This document shows positions 20,975 through 30,856 of a DNA stretch of 64,000 nucleotides, piece by piece. The notes under the pieces were generated by a model, which saw nothing but the letters and a program-made list of their open reading frames with translations, searched no databases and had not been told where the DNA came from. A program made the translations under genes and the position numbers. Source of the DNA: Dipteronia dyeriana (Eukaryota > Streptophyta > Magnoliopsida > Sapindales > Sapindaceae). The number at the start of each line of letters is the position of its first letter. Position 1 is the stretch's first letter. The DNA is taken from positions 67,629,253 through 67,693,252 of the forward strand of contig CM065297.1 of the NCBI GenBank assembly GCA_032871835.1, read 5' to 3'.

Positions 20975-21003
20975 CCCCCCCCCCCCCCCCCCCCCCCCCC
21001 CCC
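20975..21003. repeat. Poly-C run of 29 (poly-G on element strand)
   Basis: Twenty-nine consecutive C follow a CCCCCACCCCAACCCACC lead-in inside the E6 3' region. On the sense strand of E6 it is an extended purine/G tract, plausibly an expanded internal polypurine tract, and could form a quadruplex. Confidence 0.9.
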
Positions 21004-21063
21004 TTTGACTCGAAATAAGCCAAAAGGAATAAGAAAGGATACCTCAAGATCATTTGATCTTTG

Positions 21064-21742
21064 TTAGCCACTTGACCCACCAAAGAACATTGTACGGTTT
21101 GTTGATCTTTCATAATACTTTGGAGTGGATGTTTTCTTTGTGGAGATGCTATCTTCCAAGCTCTTGATTTTTGCATCTTGTTCCACCACCTTTACGCTTA
21201 CCGTATCAATCTTTCTTTTCGTCTCAACAAGCTTCTCTTGAAGTTGTATTGTCCAATCCAGAAGCTGATTTATGCTAGACACATTGCTAGATTTTTGAAT
21301 ATCTCCACAGAGCCTAGAAGTATCACAAGACATACCCTTGTTTTGATATGACATGTAAGTCACACGTTTCTCACTATACTTCTCAACCGGTGGTAATAGC
21401 ATATCATCTTCAAGCTTTTTAACTCCAAGCCATACACCAATGAGTAACGAACCTCGGGAATACTAATCTTTTGTCCAATCTAGTTGAACATGCTGTATTT
21501 TTGATATGCTCTATCAAAATATCTCCAAGGTTAATCGGCTTGTTGGTCACCAAGGCATATAAAATCTTGATCTTCCCTTTATTAAGCTTGGTTGCTTTAG
21601 AGGAAGCAACAAGGTTAGTACAAAAAATAAGATGCCAAAATGCACTCACCTTGGTTAACTCACTTCGGCTAATGAAGGCACGTTTTCCCCATTCATTCCC
21701 ACTATCATCACGTAGTGTTCTTCCCATCTCATTTAGATGTTT
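21064..21742 (-). pseudogene. Env-like / putative plant transposon protein, C-terminal part
   Basis: This is the 3' ORF of E6. The minus strand encodes the block from MGRTLRDDSGNEWG through VSAFWHLIFCTNL to KILYALVTNKPINLGDILI, the pattern of the env-like third ORF of Sireviruses, also known as the putative plant transposon protein domain (family recognised from memory). A frameshift near 21435 separates it from a following segment, LGVKKLEDDMLLPP, and a probable coiled coil (LLDWTIQLQEKLVETKRKI and on, about 21230-21130). The N-terminal part continues without frame change across the E1 insertion at 30374. The role of such ORFs is unproven; an envelope function is only suggested by position. 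Confidence 0.75.
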
Positions 21743-21747
21743 AATGT
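21743..21747. repeat. Target-site duplication of E1 (left copy)
   Basis: AATGT directly outside the E1 3' LTR end; the right copy is at 30369-30373. The E6 env-like reading frame is continuous when E1 plus one copy is left out. Confidence 0.9.
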
Positions 21748-22719
21748 TGAAACAAATATTATGGTGTGTAATATTAATCTAGAAGGCGGGTGAATGGATT
21801 TTAAATTAATTTTACCCAATTTTCGTTAAAGGTCAAGTTGACGAAAATGCCCCTATCTAATTACAAAAATACCACAAGTGTAATAAATGCGAAAATAGTA
21901 AAGACACTTGAGATATACGTGGAAACCCTCCAAATGGGAAAAACCACAGGTTAATGAGTGTGCCACACTAGAACCTCAAATCCACTAATGGCAAAGGAAT
22001 TACAACCTAATCTCGGTTTAATTCACCACCACTACCTAATCCCAGTATAAGTGAAACTAGTCCACTTGCTTGCGATTTAAGCTACCTACTCCCGGAAGCA
22101 ACACAAGTCTTACTTCTCAATGAAGAGATAAAATGTCCTAAGTGAATATACGATGATATTCAATGAACAAACAAGGCTAGGAAACCCTATATTCTTATCT
22201 AGGATAATGAGATGACAATTAATGCAATCCTAGATATCAAGAGCTAAATGACATGTTCAAGAAGCTTAGTTAAACATAGATCAAACAATCCTATGAAGCT
22301 ATCACAATACAACACTCAATCATGGCATCACAACAATCTCTAATTTGTATCAATAAAATGTTGTAAGAGCATACTAATAATTAAAGAGAAGGTTTAGCAA
22401 GTAAAACACTTAACTTGTAAGAAGATAGTGAAGAACTTACCAAACAAGATGTGATGAAGCAAACCTTTCCATTGATGCACTCTAAATGAACTTAGATGAT
22501 GAAAGATGAAGTTTTGATGCACATTGGAATGCTTTAAGTGATTAAAAATGAGTTCTTGGAAGAGTTTTTCTTTTGAAATATGTTCTAAGGAAATATGTGA
22601 TATTTTGAACTCTTACACGACCTTAAACCAAAGAGTTATATTTATATATGAGATCCAAACAAAGTGAGGTCGTTTTGGAAAAAATGTTCCAACTTCCTCT
22701 GTGTGCGTTGGTGACGTTC
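21748..22719 (-). mobile_element. E1 3' LTR (5' part deleted)
   Basis: Plus-strand start TGAAACAAATATT matches 28812 and similarity continues through the ACTTCCTCTGTGTGCG stretch near 22690-22705. It stops just after GGTGACGT and is followed directly by the purine tract. The corresponding 5' LTR continues for about 640 bp more, including its GC-rich hairpin repeats, so the start of this LTR was deleted. Confidence 0.88.
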
Positions 22720-22732
22720 CCTTTTGTCATGA
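22720..22732 (-). other. E1 polypurine tract
   Basis: The minus strand reads CATGACAAAAGGGA, the usual purine tract that ends the internal region of this group. It abuts the truncated LTR. Confidence 0.6.
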
Positions 22733-23556
22733 TATAGGCAAAGAAGAAGTCCCCAACCGGGTCACTCAAAGCAAAGAAAGAAAGGAGCATACAAGATTGT
22801 TGCATAATTATATAAGCCACATTTATGCAACTCTATTAATAGGTGAGAAACAAGGAGATTTATTTGAATAAAATGTGTGAATCAAAAATGCTTTGCATAC
22901 AAGACATGTTGCATTCAAGTCCAAAAACAATGGTATTTGGCAAAGCAAATGACAAAGGTTTCCAATATAATTCAAATCAATTTCACCATTTGTCATGAGA
23001 GAAGCAAGGATACATAGATTTTATAGATATCAAATTTTAATGGCACTATATCCAACTTTATAAGCTAAACATGGCATGAGCAACTTTGCACCCTATTTGA
23101 TTTTTCCAGGAGGATACCCGTATGATAGTAGCCATGTTCAACTAATAAAGAAAGAGCGACATTGATGCAACATTTTAGTCTCACTAGCTTCCTTTCACAC
23201 AATATTTTGCATTCACCAATTGCAATCAACAATTCACTCTTTATCATTTTTCTTGAGCATGTCATTAAAGAATCATCATGTCATGGAGATAATTATAGGT
23301 CATTCAATATGTACTTCCTATGTGGATCTCCTAGTCCAAAAATGCATGTTTCAACATAAATATGACATGGATTGTAATCAAAGCAAAGTTCACACTTATT
23401 GAAGTAAATACAATATACTATATTATTAGTGCAACCAAGCTACTCAAGCAATCAATAAAGGAGCATAAATATTTTCAAAGAAAAAATTGCATACAACAAG
23501 TATACAATAGCTCTCTTTGCTTGAGTTCCTCTTTTGGGGTCAAAAACCACAAATCA
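22733..23556 (-). other. E1 3' non-coding region
   Basis: Lies between the end of RNase H and the polypurine tract. No coding sequence or env-like ORF is seen in it, unlike E6. Confidence 0.6.
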
Positions 23557-24420
23557 TCACTTCATTAAACAAATCCCAATAGATCTACTAAGAGTCTTGA
23601 ATCGAGTAGCATATAAGAGTTTAGTAAATAGATTCGCTAGTTGATCATTAATATCTACATGCTCAAGTACTATGCATTTGTTCTCAACTAGTTCTCTAAT
23701 GAAATGATGACGAACGTCAATATGCTTAGTTCTAGAATGTTGAACCGGATTCTTGGAAATATTAATTGCACTCATGTTATCACAAAAGAGAGTAAGAGTA
23801 CCTTGATTGAATCCATAGTCGACTAGCATTTGCTTTATCCAAAGGAGTTGTGTGCATCCACTCCCAGCAGCAATGTATTCGGCCTCAGCCGTGGACAAGG
23901 AAATCAAATTTTGCTTCTTGCAAAACCAAGTGACAAGGTTGTTCCCAAGGAAAAAGCAACCGCCCGATGTACTTTTTCTATCATCACAATTTCTTACCCA
24001 ATCTGCATCACTAAAGCCTACAAGACTAGCATTAGTGTCAAAAGAGTGCCAAATTCCATAGTTAGATGTCCCATTCACATATCGAATGATTCTCTTAACG
24101 GAAAAGAGATGGGTCTCCTTAGGATCCGATTGGTACCTAGCACACACACCCACACTAAAAGAGATATCGGGCCTACTTGCGGTCAAATAGAGCAAGCTAC
24201 CAATCATACCACGATATAAAGTTTGGTCCACACTTTTACTACTAGCATCCTTGCTTAGCTTCAAAGTGGTACTCATGGGTGTATCACAATGTTTGGCACT
24301 TTCAAGGCCAAATTTCTTCACTAGGTTTTTGGCATACTTAGCTTGGGATATGAAAATCCCATCATCCATTTGCTTAATTTGTAAACCTAAAAAGTAACTT
24401 AGCTCACCAACAAGACTCAT
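23557..24420 (-). pseudogene. E1 RT connection domain and RNase H
   Basis: An open stretch of 287 residues in frame with the upstream RT, separated from it by one stop codon (GAG to TAG type, at EF*MSL). It carries VGELSYFLGLQI, TPMSTTLKL, SLLYLTASRPDISFSVGVCA and then RNase H: the D of SDADW near residue 140, AEAEYIAA near 182 and DNMSAI near 215. RNase H would remove the RNA strand during cDNA synthesis. The C-terminal tail (ANLFTKLLYATRF) is complete. Because of the stop it is part of a broken polyprotein, though locally well preserved. Confidence 0.9.
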
Positions 24421-25029
24421 CTAAAACTCATGAGACATGACATCAACAAATTGTTGGACTTTGTCATTTGTGGAACCAAAGACTATATCATCAACATAGA
24501 TTTGAGCTATAAAGAGCTTATCTTTATTTTTCTTGCTGAATAGAGTCTTGTCAACACTACCCCTAGTGTAGCCATTGTCTATGAGATATTGGGTGAGACA
24601 CTCATACCAAGCCATTGGTGCTTGTTTCAACCCATATAAAGCTTTGTTAAGGTGATAGACATGGTTAGGGTGGTGAGGATCTACAAACCCTTTGGGTTGC
24701 TCAACAAACACTTCCTCTTGCAAGAAACCATTGAGGAAGACACTCTTAATAGCCATTTGATATAATTTGAACTTGTGCAAACAAGAAATGGATAAAAGAA
24801 GCCTAATGGACTCAATCCTAGCAATGGGAGCAACCGTCTCCTCAAAGTTAATACCCTCAATTTGAGAGTACCCTTGTGCTACAAGCCTAGCCTTGTTTCG
24901 CACAATGTTGCCATCCTCATCAAATTTGTTCCTATATACCCACTTGGTACCTATCACATTTTTGTTCTTGGGCCTAGGAACTAAAGTCCAAACCTCTTTC
25001 CTTTCAAATTTGTTAAGCTTTTCTTGCAT
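24421..25029 (-). pseudogene. E1 reverse transcriptase
   Basis: A 202-residue open stretch of Ty1/copia RT. Visible are WVYRNKFDEDG (near 30), KARLVAQGYSQ (46-56), the motif-A region QMAIKSVFLNG (91-101), LYGLKQAP (131-138) and the motif-C active site YVDD (178-181). The conserved catalytic aspartate of motif A (normally QMDVK) is Ala here, which should inactivate polymerisation. A stop just upstream, in the normally FWVLAMQEEL block, separates it from the integrase region, and another follows at 24421. Lineage by sequence is Sirevirus-like. Confidence 0.9.
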
Positions 25030-25641
25030 TGCAAGAACTTAAAATTCATCCTTTAAGGCTTCATCAACCTTCTTAGGTTCTATTTGAGAGGTGTAACAAG
25101 TGTAGCTAATTAGATTAGCCATTTGATGCCTAGTCCTAACACCCTCACTAACCTCTCCAATGATGTCATCTTTGTCATGGAGTTTCCTAACCCATGAAGC
25201 AGGTTCTTTTGAGTTCAAGAGAAGAATCTTATCAATAGGTTATGTTATGTCATCATCAAGGTTAGTCTTTTCAACATTAGAGACATCAACAACCTTCTCC
25301 AAAGGGGAGTCATCAACTAGATCTACCTCCTCTTCATGGTCATTAGATTTGAGCATAGTATCATCAATGACAACATTAGATTATTCCATTACGGTCCTAG
25401 TCCTTAGATTGAAAACTCTATAGGCTCTACTATTCAAGGCATAGCCAATGAAGTTACCCTTATCACTCTTAGCATCAAACTTGCCAACTTGATCACGGTC
25501 ATTCAAAATGTAACATTTGCTTCCAAAGATGTGGAAATAGCTAACTTTTGGCTTTCTACCTTTCCATAACTCATAGAAGGTTTGCCTAGTGTGGGGCCTT
25601 AAAAAGACTCTATTTCCTATGTAGCATGCCGTATTGACAGC
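25030..25641 (-). pseudogene. E1 integrase C-terminal region and linker
   Basis: Continues the integrase ORF in frame after a stop at NLYA*. It reads AVNTACYIGNRVFLR, ELWKGRKPKVSYFHIFG, KCYILNDRDQVGKFDAKSD and GYALNSRAYRVFN, the usual integrase tail of this group, then a serine-rich, poorly conserved linker. Further stops occur near 25383 (VME*SN) and 25040. Confidence 0.85.
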
Positions 25642-26901
25642 TTAGGCATAAAGATTCCTAGGGACATTGTTTCTAAGCAACATCACACGGGCCATTTCTT
25701 GAAGAACCCTATTTTTCCTCTCAACAACTCTATTTTGTTGAGATGTCCTAAGAGCCGAAAACTCATGAGAAATGCCTAGACTATTGTAAAAGTTTTCAAA
25801 ATAGGCATTCTCAAATTCCTTCCCATGGTCACTCCTAATTCTCTTAATGCTTTTAATCTTGGAATTCATTTCATTTTGAATTTTAGAACAAAGCATTTTA
25901 AACTTGTCAAAAGTTTCAGATTTTTCTCTAAGGAAATAAGTCCAAATGTACCTAGAGAAGTCATCTACACACATAAAAATGTATCTCTTTCCACCTAAAC
26001 TCTCGGTTTGCATAGGAACCATAAGATCCATATGGAGAAGCTCTAGAGGTTCCTTGGTGGTTACATACTTGCCATTTTTATGTATACTTTTGGTTTGCTT
26101 CCCTTGTTGGCAAGGTCCACAAACACTATTAACCTTTTTCCCAAGCTTGGGAAGGCCTCGCGCATCATTGAACTTATCTAAGATTCTTAAATCCCTAAAG
26201 TTCATATGACCAAGTCTTTCGTGCCATAACTCAATTTGTTCATCCTTGGACACATTGCAAGAGATACCTCTAGCCTCAAGACAATAGCAATTGTCATTAT
26301 ATCTCATACCTTTTAACAAGGTTTGTCCATTTGGTAATAGGATAGAACAATCATTTTTCCTAAACAAGTCGGAAAGTTCTTCATCACTAAGATGTGAAAT
26401 GCTTATCAAATTGGCTTTTAAACCATCAACATACAAAGCATTAGACAATGAGGGTAATCCGGGAATGGAAATGGTTCCCTTTCCTTTAACCTTCTTTTTG
26501 GATCCATCACCAAAGGTGACATTTCCTCCCTCCTCCATCACAAGAGTCTCAAAGAAACTCTTATTTCCAGTCATGTGCCTAGAGCACCCACTATCCAAAT
26601 ACCAAAAATTACAAGAATGAGCATTCAAGGAAATTTGTGCAACATGGCAAAGGTGTTCATCCTTTCTAATCCACCTAGGTGCAATATTTTTCTTCCTAGT
26701 GGTCAATGGCACATGGGCTCTAAGTGTCCTGGGATCATGCAAAGTTGTTCCATTTTTCCTAGTGACATGCATCATGGCTTTAGTCTTTTTCTTCTCTATC
26801 ATGCTTTCAATCCTACACAATTTAATATATCTAAAGCAATTTGGTCTAATGTGACCATCAATACCACAAAAATGACATATAGGAAAGAAGTTAGGAATCA
26901 T
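25642..26901 (-). pseudogene. E1 zinc knuckle, protease and integrase core
   Basis: A 419-residue open stretch. A second gag-type zinc knuckle, C9-H-F-C12, H17, C22, opens it. The protease active site is WYLDSGC with the aspartate at 103. The integrase HHCC zinc finger is H227, H232, C261, C264, followed by the catalytic triad D292 (HMDL), D358 (RSDHG) and E394 (VVERKN), with the usual 35-residue gap between the last two. Protease matures gag-pol and integrase inserts the cDNA. The start shown is only the first Met after a frameshift relative to the upstream gag; the original protein was one polyprotein. Confidence 0.92.
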
Positions 26902-27146
26902 ATCATAACCTTAAGGATGCATTGGAGCCTTCCCATGTCTTTGTGGTTGTCTTGATTGTTGTTGAGGAGCTTTCCTTCTTTGTTGTTGAGCAAGACTTCA
27001 TTACTTCCTTGGTTGAGCTTGCATGATAGGTATCTTCCCTTTGTGAGCTTTCGTTTAAGGGAAGTTAGCTTGAGAAGCCCTTGTATGATGAGCTTGAGGT
27101 AGGCTTCTTGGTGCCACCTTCACTTGAGCACTACTTGAACACTCTC

Positions 27147-27977
27147 TTAGGTCAAGTTCTTCCTAGGTAATTGATGAGAAGATGGCCCATTGAAGTTCAT
27201 GCTTCTTACAAAAATGGTCTTGCTTAGAGTGGAGGACACCTTGTCATCTTCAAACCCAAGCCCCTTCTTGTCACTTGGCCTCTTTCCAACATCTAGCATG
27301 TGGTCAAGTTTTTTGGTGCTAAAGTTCATCTTGGCCAACAACTCTCTAGCATCTTCAAGCTCTTTCTTCAATCCTTCTTCACTCCTCTTAGATCTCTCCA
27401 ACTCTTCATTTAGTTGGTCAACTTGAGTTGAGAGGTCTAGGTTTTCTTCTTTTAATCTATTGATTTCATTTTTGTTCTTTAACCTTGAACTCTCAAACTT
27501 AGCCATATAGTCCTTGAGATCCATCTTATCCACACTTCCATTAATGGATTGTGATGAAGATCCATCATCACTAGAGTAGTTTTCCTCTTGACTTTTATTC
27601 TCTTCTTCACTAGCATCTTTGCTCCTAAGAGAGGATGTAAATGCTATGAAGTTAGCCATGAGATCTTCATCATCCGAAGACTCATTTCCTTCATTGGAGT
27701 TATCACTTTCACTCCATGTGGCAGCCATCACTTTTCCCTTTCTCTTGACCTTGTGATTTGCACATTCCAGGAAAAAGTGACCTATCCCACTACATTCAAA
27801 GCATTGGACTTCTTTCTTCTCGGTCTTTTCTTGCATAGGCTCAAACTTTTTGAAGGGAGCCTTTTTCTTGAAGTCTTGACCCTTGGATCCAACACCTTTC
27901 CTCTCGGACTTGTAGAATTTCTTAAACTTCCTCATTAGCAAGGCCATCTCTTCATCTGAGTCATCACTTTCCTCCTT
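27147..27977 (-). pseudogene. E1 gag, C-terminal part
   Basis: Follows the gag N-terminal part in the same frame after one TAG stop (KV*KEES). It includes MALLMRKFKKF, a CCHC zinc knuckle CFECSGIGHFFLEC near 27803-27762, an acidic/Ser-rich stretch and a coiled-coil-like region (KNEINRLKEENLDL to LKKELEDARELLAK, near 27500-27330). Nucleocapsid binding of genomic RNA is the expected role of the zinc knuckle. A frameshift follows between 27147 and 26901. Confidence 0.88.
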
Positions 27978-28688
27978 CTAAACTTTAGATGCTTTCAAAG
28001 CAATATCTTTTTTCTTTTTTGATGGTGTGGGGTTAGGACATTTTCTAGATTCATAAGCTAGAAGTCTCCAAATCACTTCACTTGGCTTCATGTCCTTGTA
28101 ACCACTATTCTCTTCCAAAGCAGTTACCTTAGACTCAAATCTATCGAGTAGAGATCTCATAATCTTCTGTTTGATCTTCCTATCCGAATAAGGATCACCA
28201 AGTTGATGACTTTGGTTCAAAATGTCCATCAACCTTACTTCAAAGTCATTGAAGCAATCGTTCTCATCCATCTTGAGCAATTCAAATTGCGTTTGGAGAA
28301 CTTGAAGCTTCGACTCCTTAACCACATCGGTTCCCTCATGTACAACTTTTAAGATATCCCATGTTTCTTTAGCTATCCTAGTATTTTGAACCAACTTGTA
28401 CTGGTTATCATCCATTGCACATAGGATGGCATGCATTGCCTTCCTATTCCACTTTGAAGTCTCAAACTCTTGTGCATTCCACTGTGCTTTTGATTTGAGT
28501 ACATCATCTCCTCCATCTGCAGGAGTCATCATGGGTGGAGTGTAGCCATCTTCAACTGCCATCCATGCCCTGTCATGAATTTGGCAAATGTACGACTCCA
28601 TATTGCCTTTCCAAGAGGCATAATTCAATCCGGCGAGGAGTGGAGGTCTAGTGCTAGAAGCTCCATCGTTGCCACCATTTCCACTCAT
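27978..28688 (-). pseudogene. E1 gag, N-terminal part
   Basis: Begins MSGNGGNDG at 28688, about 110 bp after the primer-binding site, the usual gag start for this group; an upstream in-frame Met at 28742 is less likely. It has the copia gag fold pattern: LLAGLNYASWKGNMESYI, WDILKVVHEGTDVVKESKLQ (short pieces shown), LKMDENDCFNDFEVRLMDI and KKKKDIALKASKV. It ends at a single in-frame TAG; the downstream part continues in frame at 27977. It would form the virus-like particle shell. Confidence 0.9.
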
Positions 28689-28797
28689 TGTGTTTAATGA
28701 ATGAATGATATGAATGCAAATGTATGAATGATCAGTACACACACAAAATGCAACACACCAAAATGAGCAAAGATCACCTATGTATGTCTAGGAACCT

Positions 28798-28809
28798 GCT
28801 CTGATACCA
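28798..28809 (-). other. E1 primer-binding site
   Basis: The minus strand reads TGGTATCAGAGC, complementary to the 3' end of initiator tRNA-Met, two bases after the LTR end (..TTTCA-AT). Confidence 0.95.
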
Positions 28810-28811
28810 AT

Positions 28812-30368
28812 TGAAACAAATATTATGGTGTGTAATATTAATCTAAAGGGGGGAGGGGAATGGGGGTGAATAGATTTTAAATAAATTTTACCCAATTTTC
28901 TTTAAAGGTTAAGTTGACGAAAATGCCCCTATCTAGTTATAAAAATACCACAAGTGTAATAAATGCGGAAATAGTAAAGACACTTGAAATATACGTGGAA
29001 ACCCTCCAAATGGAAAAAACCACGGGCTGATGAGTGCGCCACAATAGAACCTCGAATCCACTGATGGCAAAGGAATTACAACCTAACCCTGGTTTAATCC
29101 ACCACCACTATCTAATCCCGGTATAAGTGAACCTAGTCCATCTTGCTTGCGATTTAAGCTACCTACTCCTGAAAGCAACACAAGTCTTACTTCTCAATGA
29201 AGAGATAAAATGTCCTAAGTGAATATACGATGATATTCAATGAACAAACAAGGCTAGGAAACCCTATATGCTTATCTAGGATAATGAGATGACAATTAAT
29301 GCAATCCTAGATATCAAGAGCTAAATGACAAGTTCAAGAAGCTTAGCTAAACATAGATCAAACAATCCTATGAAGCTATCACAATACAACACTCAATCAT
29401 GGCATCACAACAATCTCTAATTTGTATCTAGAAAATGTTCTAAGAGCATACAAATAATTAAAGAGAAGGTTTAGCAAGTAAAACAACTTGTAAGAAGATA
29501 GTGAAGAACTTACCAAACAAGATGTGATGAAGCAAACCTTTCCATTGATGCACTCTAAATGAACTTAGATGATGCAAGATGAAGTTTTGATGCACATGGG
29601 AATGCTTTGAGTGACTAAAAATGAGTTCTTGAAAGAGTTTTTCCTTTGAAATGTGTTCTAAGGAAAATATGAGATCCAAACAAAGTGAGGTCGATTTGGA
29701 AAAAATCGTTCCAGCTTCCTCTGTGTGCGCTGGTGACGTGTGTTGGTCGAGTAGCGCACAACCAGTGCACAGCCTAATTTTACAAAAGGCATTGGACGAG
29801 TGGCGCATCCCAATGGCGCAACACATGTGCAAATCCTCTGGAATGTTTGTGCTGGTGAGGCTGCGCTAGTCGAGTAGCGCACCACCAGCGCAAGCCCACT
29901 TTTTTCAACTGTGCATGGGTGCAACAACGCAGATCAGTGGCGCAACACATGTGTCGATCAACTAGAATGTTACGCTGGTGAGGTGCGCTAGTCGAGTAGC
30001 GCTCCACCAGCGCAAAGCCTATTTTCAACACTCAAACACACAAAATCAATAAGTTCAAGAGTGATGAAAAATGCATCCTATTCTAATGCCTAGCATGACA
30101 TAAAAACTTTGATTACAGGATGCAAATAAATCAACAAGAGTCATTTAAATCAAAATGCACACAAGAATAAATACACAACATATATGAATAAGAGTTATGC
30201 ATGAATATGTGAGTGTGTGCAACTATCTTATTAAAGCAAGTAAGCACAAGAATTTTACCCTCGGTACTTCTCCTCTTGAGGTCTTGAGAGCCTAAGATAC
30301 CCTTACATAATACCCCAAACATGTGATTTGTTCACTAAATAAGCCAATCAACAATTGAGGACTTTACA
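28812..30368 (-). mobile_element. E1 5' LTR
   Basis: On the minus strand it runs from TGTAAAGTCC (30368) to TTTGTTTCA (28812). The 3' end adjoins the primer-binding site; the start is fixed by the AATGT duplication at 30369-30373. It contains a CGTGG...CCTCC...GGA...CCACGG hairpin motif near 29000-29030 and a GC-rich tandem array at 29729-30020. Length is 1557 bp. Confidence 0.88.
29727..30018 (-). repeat. GC-rich ~120-bp tandem hairpin repeats in E1 LTR (2.4 copies)
   Basis: Three hairpins at about 29727-29790, 29848-29897 and 29971-30016. The third pairs CGCTGGTG with CACCAGCG around a second stem GCGCTA/TAGCGC with loop GTCGAG; the second pairs GCTGGTG/CACCAGC around the same inner stem; the first keeps pairing through GTGTTG/TAGCGC and CGCTGGT/ACCAGTG using G-U pairs. 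Units are joined by similar CGCAACACATGTG text. The 3' LTR of E1 lacks the block. Confidence 0.82.
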
Positions 30369-30373
30369 AATGT

Positions 30374-30806
30374 TATCCACATCAGGGAAGTTCGAAGAAA
30401 TATCATTAGAAAGTCCTAGGAACTTATTGATATCCACAGAAAACACTCTAAAAACAACTCCTCTAACATTCAACAAAGCATTTTCTTGGGTTGTACTCTC
30501 ATTGTGCTCAAATTAAAATTCTCTCACTAAACTGTCATTAACAACCCCAAATTTTTTTTATCCATGATCGCTATCATCTATCAACAGTATAATGATGAAT
30601 ATAGGAACATCTACACTCACACAAGTCAATACCCATAAAAAAATAAGCTTTTTTGTTCCCATCACTCCCAAAGGGTATAACCTAATGGATTTTGATTTTA
30701 TAGAGGTAGATGTATTGGATTTGTGTTTGTCTATGGGTTTTGGGGGGTTACCAAGTCCGGTTGCATTTTTTCTTCCTATAGTTTCAAGTAGAGGACAACT
30801 AAACAC
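30374..30806 (-). pseudogene. Env-like / putative plant transposon protein, N-terminal part
   Basis: Begins at a Met near 30806 and runs, with two stops (after DDSDHG and in LVREF*F), through FGVVNDSLVREF and LLNVRGVVFRVFS to DINKFLGLSNDISS. The pattern 'VREF...VRG...F...IN.FLGL' is characteristic of the env-like/plant transposon protein domain. The frame runs across the AATGT target site into 21742. It belongs to E6. Confidence 0.72.
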
Positions 30807-30856
30807 AAAAACAAACGTGAGTGGAAAAAATCAAAGTGAGTTAGTAATCAACAACA

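Larger units (their letters stand above)
21748..30368 (-). mobile_element. E1: Sirevirus-like Ty1/copia retrotransposon, nearly full length
   Basis: Two related LTRs (28812-30368 and 21748-22719) enclose a full gag-pol order on the minus strand: gag 28688-27147, zinc knuckle/protease/integrase 26901-25030, RT 25029-24421 and RNase H 24420-23557. The tRNA-Met-type primer-binding site adjoins the 5' LTR, and AATGT flanks both ends. The 8.6-kb element has only point nonsense changes and a few frameshifts in pol, so it looks younger than E5 and E6. Its 3' LTR has lost about 0.6 kb. It sits inside the env-like ORF of E6. Confidence 0.92.

Noticed and set aside
28812..30031. E1 5' LTR ending at TATTTTCAACA (30031)
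   Set aside because: TG/CA ends were possible there, but only the end at 30368 gives the AATGT duplication and restores the E6 reading frame.
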